The translations under genes and the position numbers were made by a program. DNA of 47,862 nucleotides, taken from the NCBI GenBank assembly GCA_047639615.1, contig JBLIOL010000004.1, positions 1-47,862 of the forward strand, read 5' to 3'. This DNA is from CAYWNK01 sp047639615. Lineage in GTDB: Bacteria; Planctomycetota; UBA1135; GCA-002686595. Shown piece after piece: positions 8,601 to 15,780 of this stretch (within the stretch, counting starts at the first letter, position 1; every line of letters starts with the position of its first letter). The notes beneath the pieces were generated by a model. It made no database searches and was not told the DNA's origin. It saw only the letters and a program-made list of their open reading frames with translations.

Positions 8601-9065
8601 ATGAGATTCTTTCCCACAAGCCTCCTGGCCCTGGTGGTCTGCGTCCTGGTGGGCCTGACCAGCTCCTGCCACATCTTCTACACGCGCATCACGCCCCAGT
8701 GGCAGGAGGCGGAACTGGAGTGCTCGAGCGCGAAGGCCATGTTCGAGCTCTCCGCGCTGGCTCTGAAGAAGGCCGGTTTCACCATCGGCGATGGCTCCGA
8801 CCCGGCCAAGTCCACCCTGCGCTCGGGCTGGGCCACCTCGACCTCGCCCTTCAAGAGCCGCGGCTACCGGGACAAGGCCTCCGTGGTTTTCGAGAATCTC
8901 CGGCCGGGTTGGTTCGTGATGAAGGTGCGCGTGGAGCGCGAGACGAACGAGTCCTTCCGTCCGCTCGAACCCGAGCATGCGAACTGGGAAGAGGCTCAGG
9001 ACAACCCTGACGCCGCCATGCGCGTGATTCAGTTCGCGCGTTCCATATTGGCCGCCGCCGGCTAG
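8601..9065 (+). CDS. putative lipoprotein of unknown function
   Basis: The product is 154 residues. Starting at the ATG at 8601 gives a classical lipoprotein signal: MRFFPTSLLALVVCVLVG followed by the lipobox-like LTSSC. The longer in-frame start at 8571 would overlap der and bury the signal, so it is rejected. The mature protein is mixed alpha/beta with no motif I recognise, though its early region (ALALKKAGFTIGDG) resembles small outer-membrane or periplasmic lipoproteins of the DUF3568 kind. That resemblance is weak. It directly follows der with a 1-bp gap. A hairpin lies 30 bp after the stop. Confidence 0.75.
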   Translation: MRFFPTSLLALVVCVLVGLTSSCHIFYTRITPQWQEAELECSSAKAMFELSALALKKAGFTIGDGSDPAKSTLRSGWATSTSPFKSRGYRDKASVVFENLRPGWFVMKVRVERETNESFRPLEPEHANWEEAQDNPDAAMRVIQFARSILAAAG

Positions 9066-9095
9066 GCGCTCGCAGCCGTCCGTATTTGGATATTG

Positions 9096-9112
9096 GGGGT
9101 TCCTAGAACCCC
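9096..9112 (+). terminator. short perfect hairpin after the lipoprotein gene
   Basis: GGGGTTC (9096-9102), loop CTA, GAACCCC (9106-9112). It lies 31 bp after the stop codon. There is no U-tract, so function as a terminator is tentative. Confidence 0.4.
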
Positions 9113-9136
9113 AGGCAAGCTGCCGAGGAGCCCTAA

Positions 9137-9373
9137 GTGGGCTCCACTCGGACCGGGTCCAAGGTCGAAGTTTGTGGTGCGCGGCGTGCTTCCGCCGCAG
9201 CCCTAACTTTGACTCGCCCCCTCCCTCTTGCGCTGATCGTCAACCACGACAGCGCTCTCTTCACCCTCGCTTGCGCCCACTCGTTACGACACGAGCTGTG
9301 GCTGCTTGGTGGAGTGAGCGAGGCATTGGACGCCGCTGTTTGGCATCGCCCCAGCGTTGGGGGGGCAGCCTAG
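9137..9373 (+). CDS. doubtful small ORF immediately before the GT4 gene
   Basis: A GTG-initiated frame of 78 codons follows a GAGGAG stretch (9125-9130) at 6 nt and ends 3 bp before the ATG of the glycosyltransferase, so its position suits a leader or a coupled gene. The peptide includes a hydrophobic stretch (LPLALIVNHDSALFTLACA) but matches nothing I know, and its third-base composition is weaker than that of neighbouring genes. Without this ORF, the roughly 310 bp between the lipoprotein gene and the GT4 gene hold only the 9096-9112 hairpin. Low confidence. Confidence 0.25.
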   Translation: MGSTRTGSKVEVCGARRASAAALTLTRPLPLALIVNHDSALFTLACAHSLRHELWLLGGVSEALDAAVWHRPSVGGAA

Positions 9374-9376
9374 CCC

Positions 9377-10612
9377 ATGCGTGTCGATCTGGTGGTGACG
9401 GTCTTCGACCCGGCTTCGGGTGAGGCCGTGGCACGCAAGCTAGCGCTGCAGGCGGCGGCGCTTGTGGCGCGCGGACATCGCGTGCGCATCGTGTGTGCGC
9501 TCGCCGGCGAGGATGCTGGTGTGGGGCTCGAGGGCGTGGAGTTGCTCGAGCTCGGTGAGGGTCTGCGTCCCTCGAGGATGGGCGCTTTCGAGCTCGCGCC
9601 GGCCAGCGATGCCCTGGTGGAAGAATTGGCCAGGGCTGACGTGGTGCACGTGCACATGGGCGTGCCCCTGGCGCGCGACCTGGTGCAGCGGCTGTCCGAG
9701 CGCACGCGCGTGTGCTTGGAGCTTGAGGATTGGCACACGGTCTGTGCCCAGGGCGATCGTGCCCCGGTGGGGGTGCGCGTGAGTTGCCCGACGGGCGAGA
9801 GTCTGGAGGCCTGCGGGCAGTGCTTGGCGTCCAAGGGCTCCGTAGCGGAGCAAGTACAACTGGTGGAGCGACTCGAGCAGCGCCGCCATTGGATGGCCGA
9901 GGAAGTGCGCGCCGCCGGCCGCCTCCTGGTGCCCAGTCGCACGCACCTGGTGCGCTTGGCAGACATGCTGCCCATGGAGCCGGCGCGGGTGCGCATCGTT
10001 TCGCCCACCCAGGGCCTGCGGCAGCCCGGCGCTGCCGTGGTGCGTAAGGACTGGCGTGGAAATGGGCCCCTGCGGCTGCTCTGCAGCGGCCCACGGTCCA
10101 GTCAGAGCGGTCTAGAGGATCTTGTGCGCGGCCTGGCCGTATTGCCTGAGGAGCGCGTTCAGCTGGTCCTGGTGGGCCGCGAAATGGAGCCGGGCTACGA
10201 CGAGCGCCTGCGCCGGGGCGCGGGCAGCCTCTCCATCGAAGTCAGTCAGACCGAAAGTCCCCTGGAACTGCGCCGGCAAGCGGCACGCTGTCACCTGGCA
10301 GTGCTCCCCTCCAGGGTGCCTGGGGGCTATCCTCTGGGCGTCGACGAGGCCTTGGCCTTCGGCCTGCCGGTCCTGGCGTGCCACGCGGAAGCTGCCGCGG
10401 AGCGCTACGGGAGCGATGGGCTCGAACAGCTGCCGCCTCGGGACCCGAACGCTTGGACTGCCCGCGTGGGACAGCTCCTGCGGCGCCCCAAGGAGCTGAG
10501 CCAACTGTCAGCTGGGATGCCTGCGGAGGTGCCTGGCCCCGAGGTCACGGGAGAGCGCTTGGAGAGCCTCTACCTGAACCACGCCGGCCCCGGCCGCACC
10601 CAAGCTTCGTGA
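9377..10612 (+). CDS. GT4-type glycosyltransferase
   Basis: The 411-residue protein has the two-lobed GT-B layout. The N-terminal lobe begins MRVDLVVTVFDPASGEAVARK with a helix that would face the acceptor, and DVVHVHMG is the typical GT4 strand. The C-terminal lobe has LRLLCSGPRSSQSGLEDLVRG and VDEALAFGLPVLACHAEAA, the position of the donor-binding E-x7-E region (here only partly conserved). Between the lobes lies a cysteine-rich segment: C in EDWHTVCAQG, then SCPTGESLEACGQCL, similar to that in the other GT4 gene of this window. Donor and acceptor are unknown. It opens a three-gene run with two GT2 genes; its stop overlaps the next start in GTGA (10609-10612). Likely in envelope polysaccharide or glycan synthesis. 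Confidence 0.85.
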   Translation: MRVDLVVTVFDPASGEAVARKLALQAAALVARGHRVRIVCALAGEDAGVGLEGVELLELGEGLRPSRMGAFELAPASDALVEELARADVVHVHMGVPLARDLVQRLSERTRVCLELEDWHTVCAQGDRAPVGVRVSCPTGESLEACGQCLASKGSVAEQVQLVERLEQRRHWMAEEVRAAGRLLVPSRTHLVRLADMLPMEPARVRIVSPTQGLRQPGAAVVRKDWRGNGPLRLLCSGPRSSQSGLEDLVRGLAVLPEERVQLVLVGREMEPGYDERLRRGAGSLSIEVSQTESPLELRRQAARCHLAVLPSRVPGGYPLGVDEALAFGLPVLACHAEAAAERYGSDGLEQLPPRDPNAWTARVGQLLRRPKELSQLSAGMPAEVPGPEVTGERLESLYLNHAGPGRTQAS

Positions 10613-11925
10613 GCCAAGAGCAAGCCCAACCGCACGCGAGTACAGCGAACCCTGTCAGTACCGGAAACGGAGGCTTGGGCCTGGCTGTAGCCATCTGTGC
10701 GGCCTCCGCCGAGCAAGCCCTAGCCGCCTTGCAAGGCTGTGAGCGCACGCTCCTTGTGCAGCTCACGGGCGACGCAGCCCCAGGTGCTGTGGCGCTCGGC
10801 CTTGAGCCCGGTGCGGTGGGGCAGCAGTTCGAGTTGGTGAAGGAGCTGGCTGAAATTCTGCAGGAGCACGCGCCCGCCCAGGTGAGCGGGCCGGTGCGCG
10901 GCAGTGCCGACTCCGATGCGCGCGCCACCGCTGCAGCCTTGGACGCCGCCCTCGGGGGCGCGCCCCGTCAAAGCTACGGCGAGGCCGCGCCCGCAGGACC
11001 TAAGTTGCCCACGGTCACGGCCGTGATCTGCACCTGGAATAAGGCCGACGAGGTCTGCGCCAATCTGGACGGCCTGTTGGGCCAGAGCCTGCCCTTCACG
11101 GACATCGTGGTGGTGGACAACGCCAGTCACGACGACACCGCGGATCGCATCCGCGCCGAGTACCCGGGCGTACGCCTGGTGGTGATGCCCAACAGTGACT
11201 ACGGCGCCTGCGAGACTTTCAACATCGGCTTCGCCTGCGCGCGCACGGACCTGATCGCGATTCTCGACGATGATGTGGTGCTGCCGCCCAACTGGCTGGA
11301 GCAGGCCGTGACGCGCATGCAGCAGGAGCCCGAGACCACCGCCGTGGTCTCCACGCGCGTGGTGGAGCCGGGCATGCCTGAGAGCTACTTGAATGCTCCC
11401 GCGCTCAACAAGGAGCGCTACATGAGCACCTTCCGTGGCTGTGCCAGCCTGGCGCGCACCAGTGCCGTGCGGGAGGTGGGCGGCTACGATGAGCGCCTCT
11501 TCATCTACGGCAATGAGCGCGACATGACCTGCCGCTTGCTCAACCGCGGCTACCGCGTCTTGCAGTATCCCGGCGCAGTGGCCTTCCACAAGAACCCCTT
11601 CGGCATCTCCATGGGCAAGCGCAGTCTGTTCTACCACGCGCGCAATGCTTGGCTGGGCATGCTCAAGTACGCGCCCTTAGGTGCGCTGCTCAAGATGCCT
11701 TTCTTGATCGTGACCAAGGTGCTGCTGCGTTCGGAGGAAGCCGAGCGCGACGGCAGTGTCAGCGACGCCACGGGCACCCTCGGCCTGGGCCGTTCCCTGC
11801 GCGAGACCAAGGGTGCTTGGTGGGTCTTGGTGCGTGCGGCTTGGAGCGTGTTCTTGAATTTGCCCTACTGCATGAAGCACCGCGAGCCCGTGCGCGCAGC
11901 GGACTTCGAACTGCCGGTGCAGTAG
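10609..11925 (+). CDS. GT2 family glycosyltransferase with N-terminal extension
   Basis: The GTG at 10609 is chosen because it forms a GTGA overlap with the upstream stop. The open frame extends further upstream but only as a shadow of the GT4 gene. The product is 438 residues. The first 125 or so have no family I recognise: a Gln/Ala/Ser-rich start, then LAVAICAASAEQALAALQGC with alpha/beta character. The GT2 domain starts near residue 130 (VTAVICTWNKADEV), with DIVVVDNASHDDT, and ILDDDVVLPPNWL as the metal-binding DxD-type motif. VGGYDERLFIYGNERDMTCRL follows, as in rhamnosyltransferase-like GT2 enzymes. C-terminal helices (NAWLGMLKYAPLGALLKM) may be membrane-associated. Cytoplasmic, probably acting on a lipid-linked or surface glycan. 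Confidence 0.88.
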   Translation: MSQEQAQPHASTANPVSTGNGGLGLAVAICAASAEQALAALQGCERTLLVQLTGDAAPGAVALGLEPGAVGQQFELVKELAEILQEHAPAQVSGPVRGSADSDARATAAALDAALGGAPRQSYGEAAPAGPKLPTVTAVICTWNKADEVCANLDGLLGQSLPFTDIVVVDNASHDDTADRIRAEYPGVRLVVMPNSDYGACETFNIGFACARTDLIAILDDDVVLPPNWLEQAVTRMQQEPETTAVVSTRVVEPGMPESYLNAPALNKERYMSTFRGCASLARTSAVREVGGYDERLFIYGNERDMTCRLLNRGYRVLQYPGAVAFHKNPFGISMGKRSLFYHARNAWLGMLKYAPLGALLKMPFLIVTKVLLRSEEAERDGSVSDATGTLGLGRSLRETKGAWWVLVRAAWSVFLNLPYCMKHREPVRAADFELPVQ

Positions 11926-11929
11926 AGCC

Positions 11930-13018
11930 ATGGACGTCGCCACGCGCAGCGTCGGTCCCGTCTCCGCGGTGATCTGCAACTACAACGGCGAGGGCTACCT
12001 GGCCGCGTGCTTGGATGCGCTGGCGGCACAGACTCTGGCGCCGGCGGAGATCATCGTGGTGGACAACGAGTCCACGGACGGCAGCTTGGCCCTGCTCGAA
12101 GAGCGCTATCCGCACGTCAAGATCGTGCGCATGGGCAGCAACGGCGGCCCAGCCCCGGCGCGCAACGCGGGCATGCGAGCCGCACAGTATCCCTGGGTAT
12201 TGGCCCTGGACAACGACGCCTACCTGTCGCCCCACGGACTCGAATACATGGTGCGCGCTGCGGAGGAGCACGCGGATGCCGTGCTCGTGCAGCCGCGTAG
12301 CGTCTTTTCGGCCGAGCCTGAGCGCGTGCACTATGACGGTGGCCAATTGCACTACGCCGGCTTGCTCGCCCTGCGCAATTTCTACACGCCGCTAGCCGAA
12401 GCCCAGGGCGAAGGCGTCGTCGCCGTGGACGGAGCCGTGTCGCTCTGTCTATTGGTCAACGCCGAGATCGTGCTCGCGGCCGGCGGCTACGACGAACGCT
12501 ACTTCATCTTGTTCGAAGACCTGGACCTCTCCTACCGCTTGCGCAGTGAAGGCCACGGGATCTACTCCGTCGAGTCCGTGCTGTGTGTACACGACGAAGG
12601 CACCCCCGGCATCTCTTTCCGCGAAGGTCCGCGCTATCCAGCGCGCCGCGTGCGCTTCCACTCGCGCAACCGCTGGATGTACATGGCCAAGTGCTACAGC
12701 CTCTGGACCCTGATCCTGGCCGCGCCGGGCCTGCTGCTCTACGAAGGAGTGCAGCTGCTCTTCGCTGTCCAGCAGCGCGGACTAAGCGCGTACCTCTTGG
12801 GCAAATGGGATGTGCTTTGCGGCCTACCTGAAGCCCTGCGCCTACGCCGCGCCACCCAAGCCCGCCGCAAGGTGGGGGACGGCACGCTCCTGGTTCCCGG
12901 CCCCCTGACCCTGACCCCCGCCGTGGCCGAATCCAACGCCAAGGCCTTAATCGCGCGCAACCTGAACAGCTTGCTCAGTTTCTGGTGGAACCTCGTCCGC
13001 CCTCTGGCCGGGCGCTGA
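11930..13018 (+). CDS. GT2 family glycosyltransferase (rhamnosyltransferase-like)
   Basis: The 362-residue protein is a canonical GT2 enzyme: VSAVICNYNGEGYLAACLDAL, EIIVVDNESTDGSLALL, and LALDNDAYLSP as the DxD-type motif. GGYDERYFILFEDLDLSYRL provides the catalytic-base ED motif. The C-terminal part (NRWMYMAKCYSLWTLILAAP) is hydrophobic and may sit against the membrane. It resembles the C-terminal domain of the preceding gene, so the pair may be old duplicates. The start lies 4 bp after that gene's stop, so they share a transcript. Sugar donor and acceptor cannot be told from sequence. The downstream methyltransferase-like gene is convergent. Confidence 0.9.
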   Translation: MDVATRSVGPVSAVICNYNGEGYLAACLDALAAQTLAPAEIIVVDNESTDGSLALLEERYPHVKIVRMGSNGGPAPARNAGMRAAQYPWVLALDNDAYLSPHGLEYMVRAAEEHADAVLVQPRSVFSAEPERVHYDGGQLHYAGLLALRNFYTPLAEAQGEGVVAVDGAVSLCLLVNAEIVLAAGGYDERYFILFEDLDLSYRLRSEGHGIYSVESVLCVHDEGTPGISFREGPRYPARRVRFHSRNRWMYMAKCYSLWTLILAAPGLLLYEGVQLLFAVQQRGLSAYLLGKWDVLCGLPEALRLRRATQARRKVGDGTLLVPGPLTLTPAVAESNAKALIARNLNSLLSFWWNLVRPLAGR

Positions 13019-13052
13019 TCCCGACCTGGCGGGCATGCCGCGTCAGTCATCT

Positions 13053-13080
13053 TTCTCCGCCTTCAAACGCCGGGGGAGAA
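13053..13080. terminator. imperfect inverted repeat between convergent genes
   Basis: TTCTCC (13053-13058) pairs with GGAGAA (13075-13080), with partial GC pairing inside. It sits in the 62-bp gap between two convergent genes and could serve both. Confidence 0.35.
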
Positions 13081-13842
13081 CTACTTGAGAAAGGGAATGT
13101 AGGACGGGACGCGGCGCTTGTAGTCGAGGTAGGCCTCGCCGTGCGCGCTGATGAGATCGCGCTCTTCGATGAGCACCCCAACCACGATGTAAGCGGTGCA
13201 CATCACGGTGAAGAAGAGGTGGCCTGCGGTCATGTGCGGAGTGAACCAGAAGGCCATCAGGAAGCCGGTCATCAGCGGGTGGCGCACGATCCGGTAGAGA
13301 AGGCGTTCGTGGAACCGGGGCTGGTCGATGGGGCGCCCACGGAAGGTCAGGTAGACCTGGCGCAAGCCAAACAGCTCGAAGTGGTCGATAAGGAAGGTGG
13401 AGAGCAGGACCGTGCCCCAGCCGAGGCCGAACAGGCTCCACAGAACCGTGGCACCAGTGCCTTCCACGTGCCAAATTACATCGGGCAGCGGACGCCATTG
13501 CCAGACGAGCAGCGCCAGAATGGCGGATGTGACCAATACGAACGTGCTGCGTTCGATGGCCACAGGAATGATCTTGGTCCACGCAGATTTGAACCTGGGG
13601 CGGGCCATGATCATGTGCTGGCAGGCAAAGAGACTGAGGATGCCTCCGTTGATCAGCAGCGACTCCATCAGCGGGCTGGGCGTTCCCGAGTTGACGCTCT
13701 TGGGGACGACGACGCCCGCCAGAAAGCCAATCATATAGAGAAACACGCCGAAGAAGAAAGCGTAGGCCACGAGTCCGTATCCGAGGCACAACGTGCGAAC
13801 GATCGGGGACTTGGGCGGGGCCGTTTCGGAGGGGTTGTACAT
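13081..13842 (-). CDS. mddA: methanethiol S-methyltransferase-like membrane protein (MddA/NnrU-type)
   Basis: The 253-residue protein has five or six membrane segments. It carries the features I know from MddA, which methylates methanethiol with S-adenosylmethionine to give dimethyl sulfide: CQHMIMARPRFKSAW, ERSTFVLVTS, STFLIDHFELFGLRQVYL and YRIVRHPLMTGFLMAFW. MTAGHLFF and EERDLISAHGEAYLDY follow near the C-terminus. The RHPLM and EERDL parts are shared with the wider isoprenylcysteine methyltransferase/NnrU group; the QH-x2-MARP-x-FK and HFELFGLRQ parts point to MddA specifically. It stands alone, convergent with the glycosyltransferase run and followed by a possible terminator. Enzyme activity is inferred from family resemblance only. 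Confidence 0.75.
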   Translation of the reverse strand: MYNPSETAPPKSPIVRTLCLGYGLVAYAFFFGVFLYMIGFLAGVVVPKSVNSGTPSPLMESLLINGGILSLFACQHMIMARPRFKSAWTKIIPVAIERSTFVLVTSAILALLVWQWRPLPDVIWHVEGTGATVLWSLFGLGWGTVLLSTFLIDHFELFGLRQVYLTFRGRPIDQPRFHERLLYRIVRHPLMTGFLMAFWFTPHMTAGHLFFTVMCTAYIVVGVLIEERDLISAHGEAYLDYKRRVPSYIPFLK

Positions 13843-13933
13843 GGTGTCTTAGCTTACCACTTCAGCCGTTTTGCTCCGCTTCTTCATCTCTGACTGATCT
13901 TCCAGCCTTCTTGTGGACGCCGGAGCTTCCTGG

Positions 13934-14974
13934 TTAGAGGAAGAGTACGGAGACGGCGTCGGTAAAGTTCGACGTCGCGCCACCACCCTGGATGAAGTCG
14001 CGGTACCAGCATTGAAAGTTCCAAGTCTCGCCGACTTGGACGGCGCCGGGGGGCGTGCTGGGGAAGGCGTTTAGGTTGAGGGTGGCTTGGAAGTCGCCGC
14101 TGGCGCCACTGCTTTGGAGCAGGCTGGTGAAGCGCACTAAGGTACCGCTGATGCAGAGGTTGCCTTGGCTGCCGCCGGGGCCTTGGATGAAGCCTTGGGT
14201 TTGGCTGGCGATGAAGTAACCGAACTGATTGAGAGGGAGGTCGAAGGCTGTGAGGGTGAAGTCGTTTTGGGAGACTTGGTCGCTGCCGTCGGCGCGGATG
14301 CCGCCGGGGGCGCCGGTGGTGTTGGGCACGGCGGGGGAGCAGTAGTTGCTGCCGAGGCTGTCGTCGCTATGGATCAACTGGATGCCGTTGCAGACGGTGC
14401 GGTCGTTGGGGAAGGGGTTCGTGCCTTCGAGCTCGATGTCGAGGATGCCTGCGCTGACCGTGACCGTGTGCAGGGCATAGCTTCCGCCCAGTTGATGGGA
14501 CCCGGTCCAAGGTCCGGAGACGGATTGGACTGGGTCCGGGGAGCCGAGCACCGAGACGGCCGAGTTGTCCGTGCCGGAGGCTGGATCCGCCGCGTACGTG
14601 TAGACCTGGTACTCGCCCGGGAGCAGTCCTTCGAAGTGCAAGCTCGTGACCTGGCCCAGGCCGCCGGACCATTGGAAGTCTTCCATCAGGGCTTGGTCAT
14701 CGCCGCTGGCGATGACGGCGGGGAAGGTGTTCACGGAGGAGGTCACGTTGGTCGTTAAGGTGACATTCGTGAGCGCGCCGCCGAGGTCCTCGAGGGCGGC
14801 TGTGCTAAAGCTTGGATTGAAGGCCGTCCAGTGGCCAGGCTGTGCGGCAGCCGCTCCATAGCTGGCGCTGGGCGTGGGCCACAGGATCAGGTTCTGACCC
14901 ACGTCGATGTTGAAGCTCTGGGCGACTGCAGGGAGGGCGAGGGCGGTGCTGAGGATCAGAGCATGGAGGCGCAT
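13934..14974 (-). CDS. secreted protein with lineage-type C-terminal module
   Basis: The ATG at 14974 gives an immediate signal peptide (MRLHALILSTALALPAVAQS). The frame stays open to 15079, but the extra 35 residues are Arg/Pro-rich shadow sequence. The product is 346 residues. The middle part (about 20-205) is beta-rich with LHFEGLLPGEYQVYTYAADP, resembling carbohydrate-binding or fibronectin-like modules of surface proteins. From Cys212 to the C-terminus is a roughly 135-residue module: YCSPAVPNTTGAPGG, LPLNQFGYFIAS, LCISGTLVRF, VGETWNFQCWYRD. The same module ends the FG-GAP-like protein at 38144-39748. I infer an exported extracellular protein. Substrate and function are unknown. Confidence 0.82.
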   Translation of the reverse strand: MRLHALILSTALALPAVAQSFNIDVGQNLILWPTPSASYGAAAAQPGHWTAFNPSFSTAALEDLGGALTNVTLTTNVTSSVNTFPAVIASGDDQALMEDFQWSGGLGQVTSLHFEGLLPGEYQVYTYAADPASGTDNSAVSVLGSPDPVQSVSGPWTGSHQLGGSYALHTVTVSAGILDIELEGTNPFPNDRTVCNGIQLIHSDDSLGSNYCSPAVPNTTGAPGGIRADGSDQVSQNDFTLTAFDLPLNQFGYFIASQTQGFIQGPGGSQGNLCISGTLVRFTSLLQSSGASGDFQATLNLNAFPSTPPGAVQVGETWNFQCWYRDFIQGGGATSNFTDAVSVLFL

Positions 14975-15053
14975 GGGCCTAGTATGCCCGGAGCGTGCGA
15001 GTTGCGCCGCTTGCGGCGGGCTCCGGGGTCTCCATCTTGGATTCGTGGTGGTA

Positions 15054-15079
15054 CCCTGAATGCCAACCCTGAATGCCAA
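15054..15079 (+). repeat. perfect 13-bp tandem duplication upstream of the SRPBCC gene
   Basis: CCCTGAATGCCAA occurs at 15054-15066 and again at 15067-15079 with no gap. It lies 32 bp before the ATG at 15112, in the intergenic region between two divergent genes. It may be a slippage product or a doubled regulatory site. Confidence 0.85.
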
Positions 15080-15111
15080 CCGTCCGGTTCCCGCCTCCGA
15101 TACCCGCCGTC

Positions 15112-15714
15112 ATGAAGAAGCTCCTCATCATCCCGGGCGTACTGCTCGCCGCATTTGTCGTTGCCATGCTGACCATGTCCGGTGAGTGGGCCGTGAGCCG
15201 CACCCAGGTGGTGCATGCCTCTGCGACTGAGATCAACGAAGTTGTCGAGCGCCTGAACTCCTGGCCCGAGTGGTCTTACTGGAGCAAGGAGCAGGATCCC
15301 GAAGCGAGCTTCACCTTCAGCGGACCGGAGGGCGGCGTCGGGTCGACCTGGAACTGGGAGTCCGATGGGGAGCTCGGCACGGGCACCATCAAGGTTGTTT
15401 CCAGTAGCGTCGCCGATGGCCTGCGCTACGAGCTCGACATGGCCGGCATGACTCTGCAGGGCTCGCTCTCCTACCAAGCTGTCGACGGCGGCACCGAGGT
15501 GACTTTCGCCAGCGAAGGCAAGAGCGAGGGCTGGATGAAGATCTTCAGCCCCTTCGTGGACAGCATGGTTGGCCCTAGCTATGAGTCCTCCCTCGCAGGA
15601 CTGGAGCGCCATATGCTGGCCGTGGGCAAGGATGTGGACGAGAGCGTGCCCGCCGAAGTGCCCGCCGAAGCGCCCACCGAAGGCAACCCCGTCGAAGCCA
15701 CGAGTGACAAGTAG
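15112..15714 (+). CDS. membrane-anchored SRPBCC (START-like) protein
   Basis: The 200-residue product starts at the ATG at 15112, giving an N-terminal membrane segment (MKKLLIIPGVLLAAFVVAML); the longer in-frame start at 15073 would put a proline-rich stub ahead of it. The rest is a polyketide-cyclase/START-like (SRPBCC) fold: HASATEINEVVERLNSWPEWSYW, then GTWNWESDG-like strands (actual GSTWNWESDGELGTG), and FVDSMVGPSYESSLAGLERH as the long C-terminal helix. Such proteins bind small hydrophobic ligands. The tail holds PAEVPAEAPTE repeats and looks disordered. It is divergent from the secreted protein and 66 bp upstream of a GT4 gene. The ligand is unknown. Confidence 0.85.
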   Translation: MKKLLIIPGVLLAAFVVAMLTMSGEWAVSRTQVVHASATEINEVVERLNSWPEWSYWSKEQDPEASFTFSGPEGGVGSTWNWESDGELGTGTIKVVSSSVADGLRYELDMAGMTLQGSLSYQAVDGGTEVTFASEGKSEGWMKIFSPFVDSMVGPSYESSLAGLERHMLAVGKDVDESVPAEVPAEAPTEGNPVEATSDK

Positions 15715-15780
15715 TTAGCTGGCGCAGGTGGTCTTGGGCGTTGCGGCTTCGGTCGTAGCCTGGGACACTGGCGCTGACCC

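Noticed and set aside
10720..11637. 305-codon minus-strand open frame opposite the GT2 gene
   Set aside because: The GT2 motifs on the plus strand are unambiguous; the minus frame is His/Ala/Gly-rich shadow.
14975..15079. N-terminal extension of the secreted protein to 15079
   Set aside because: The extension is Arg/Pro-rich and would hide the clear signal peptide starting at 14974.
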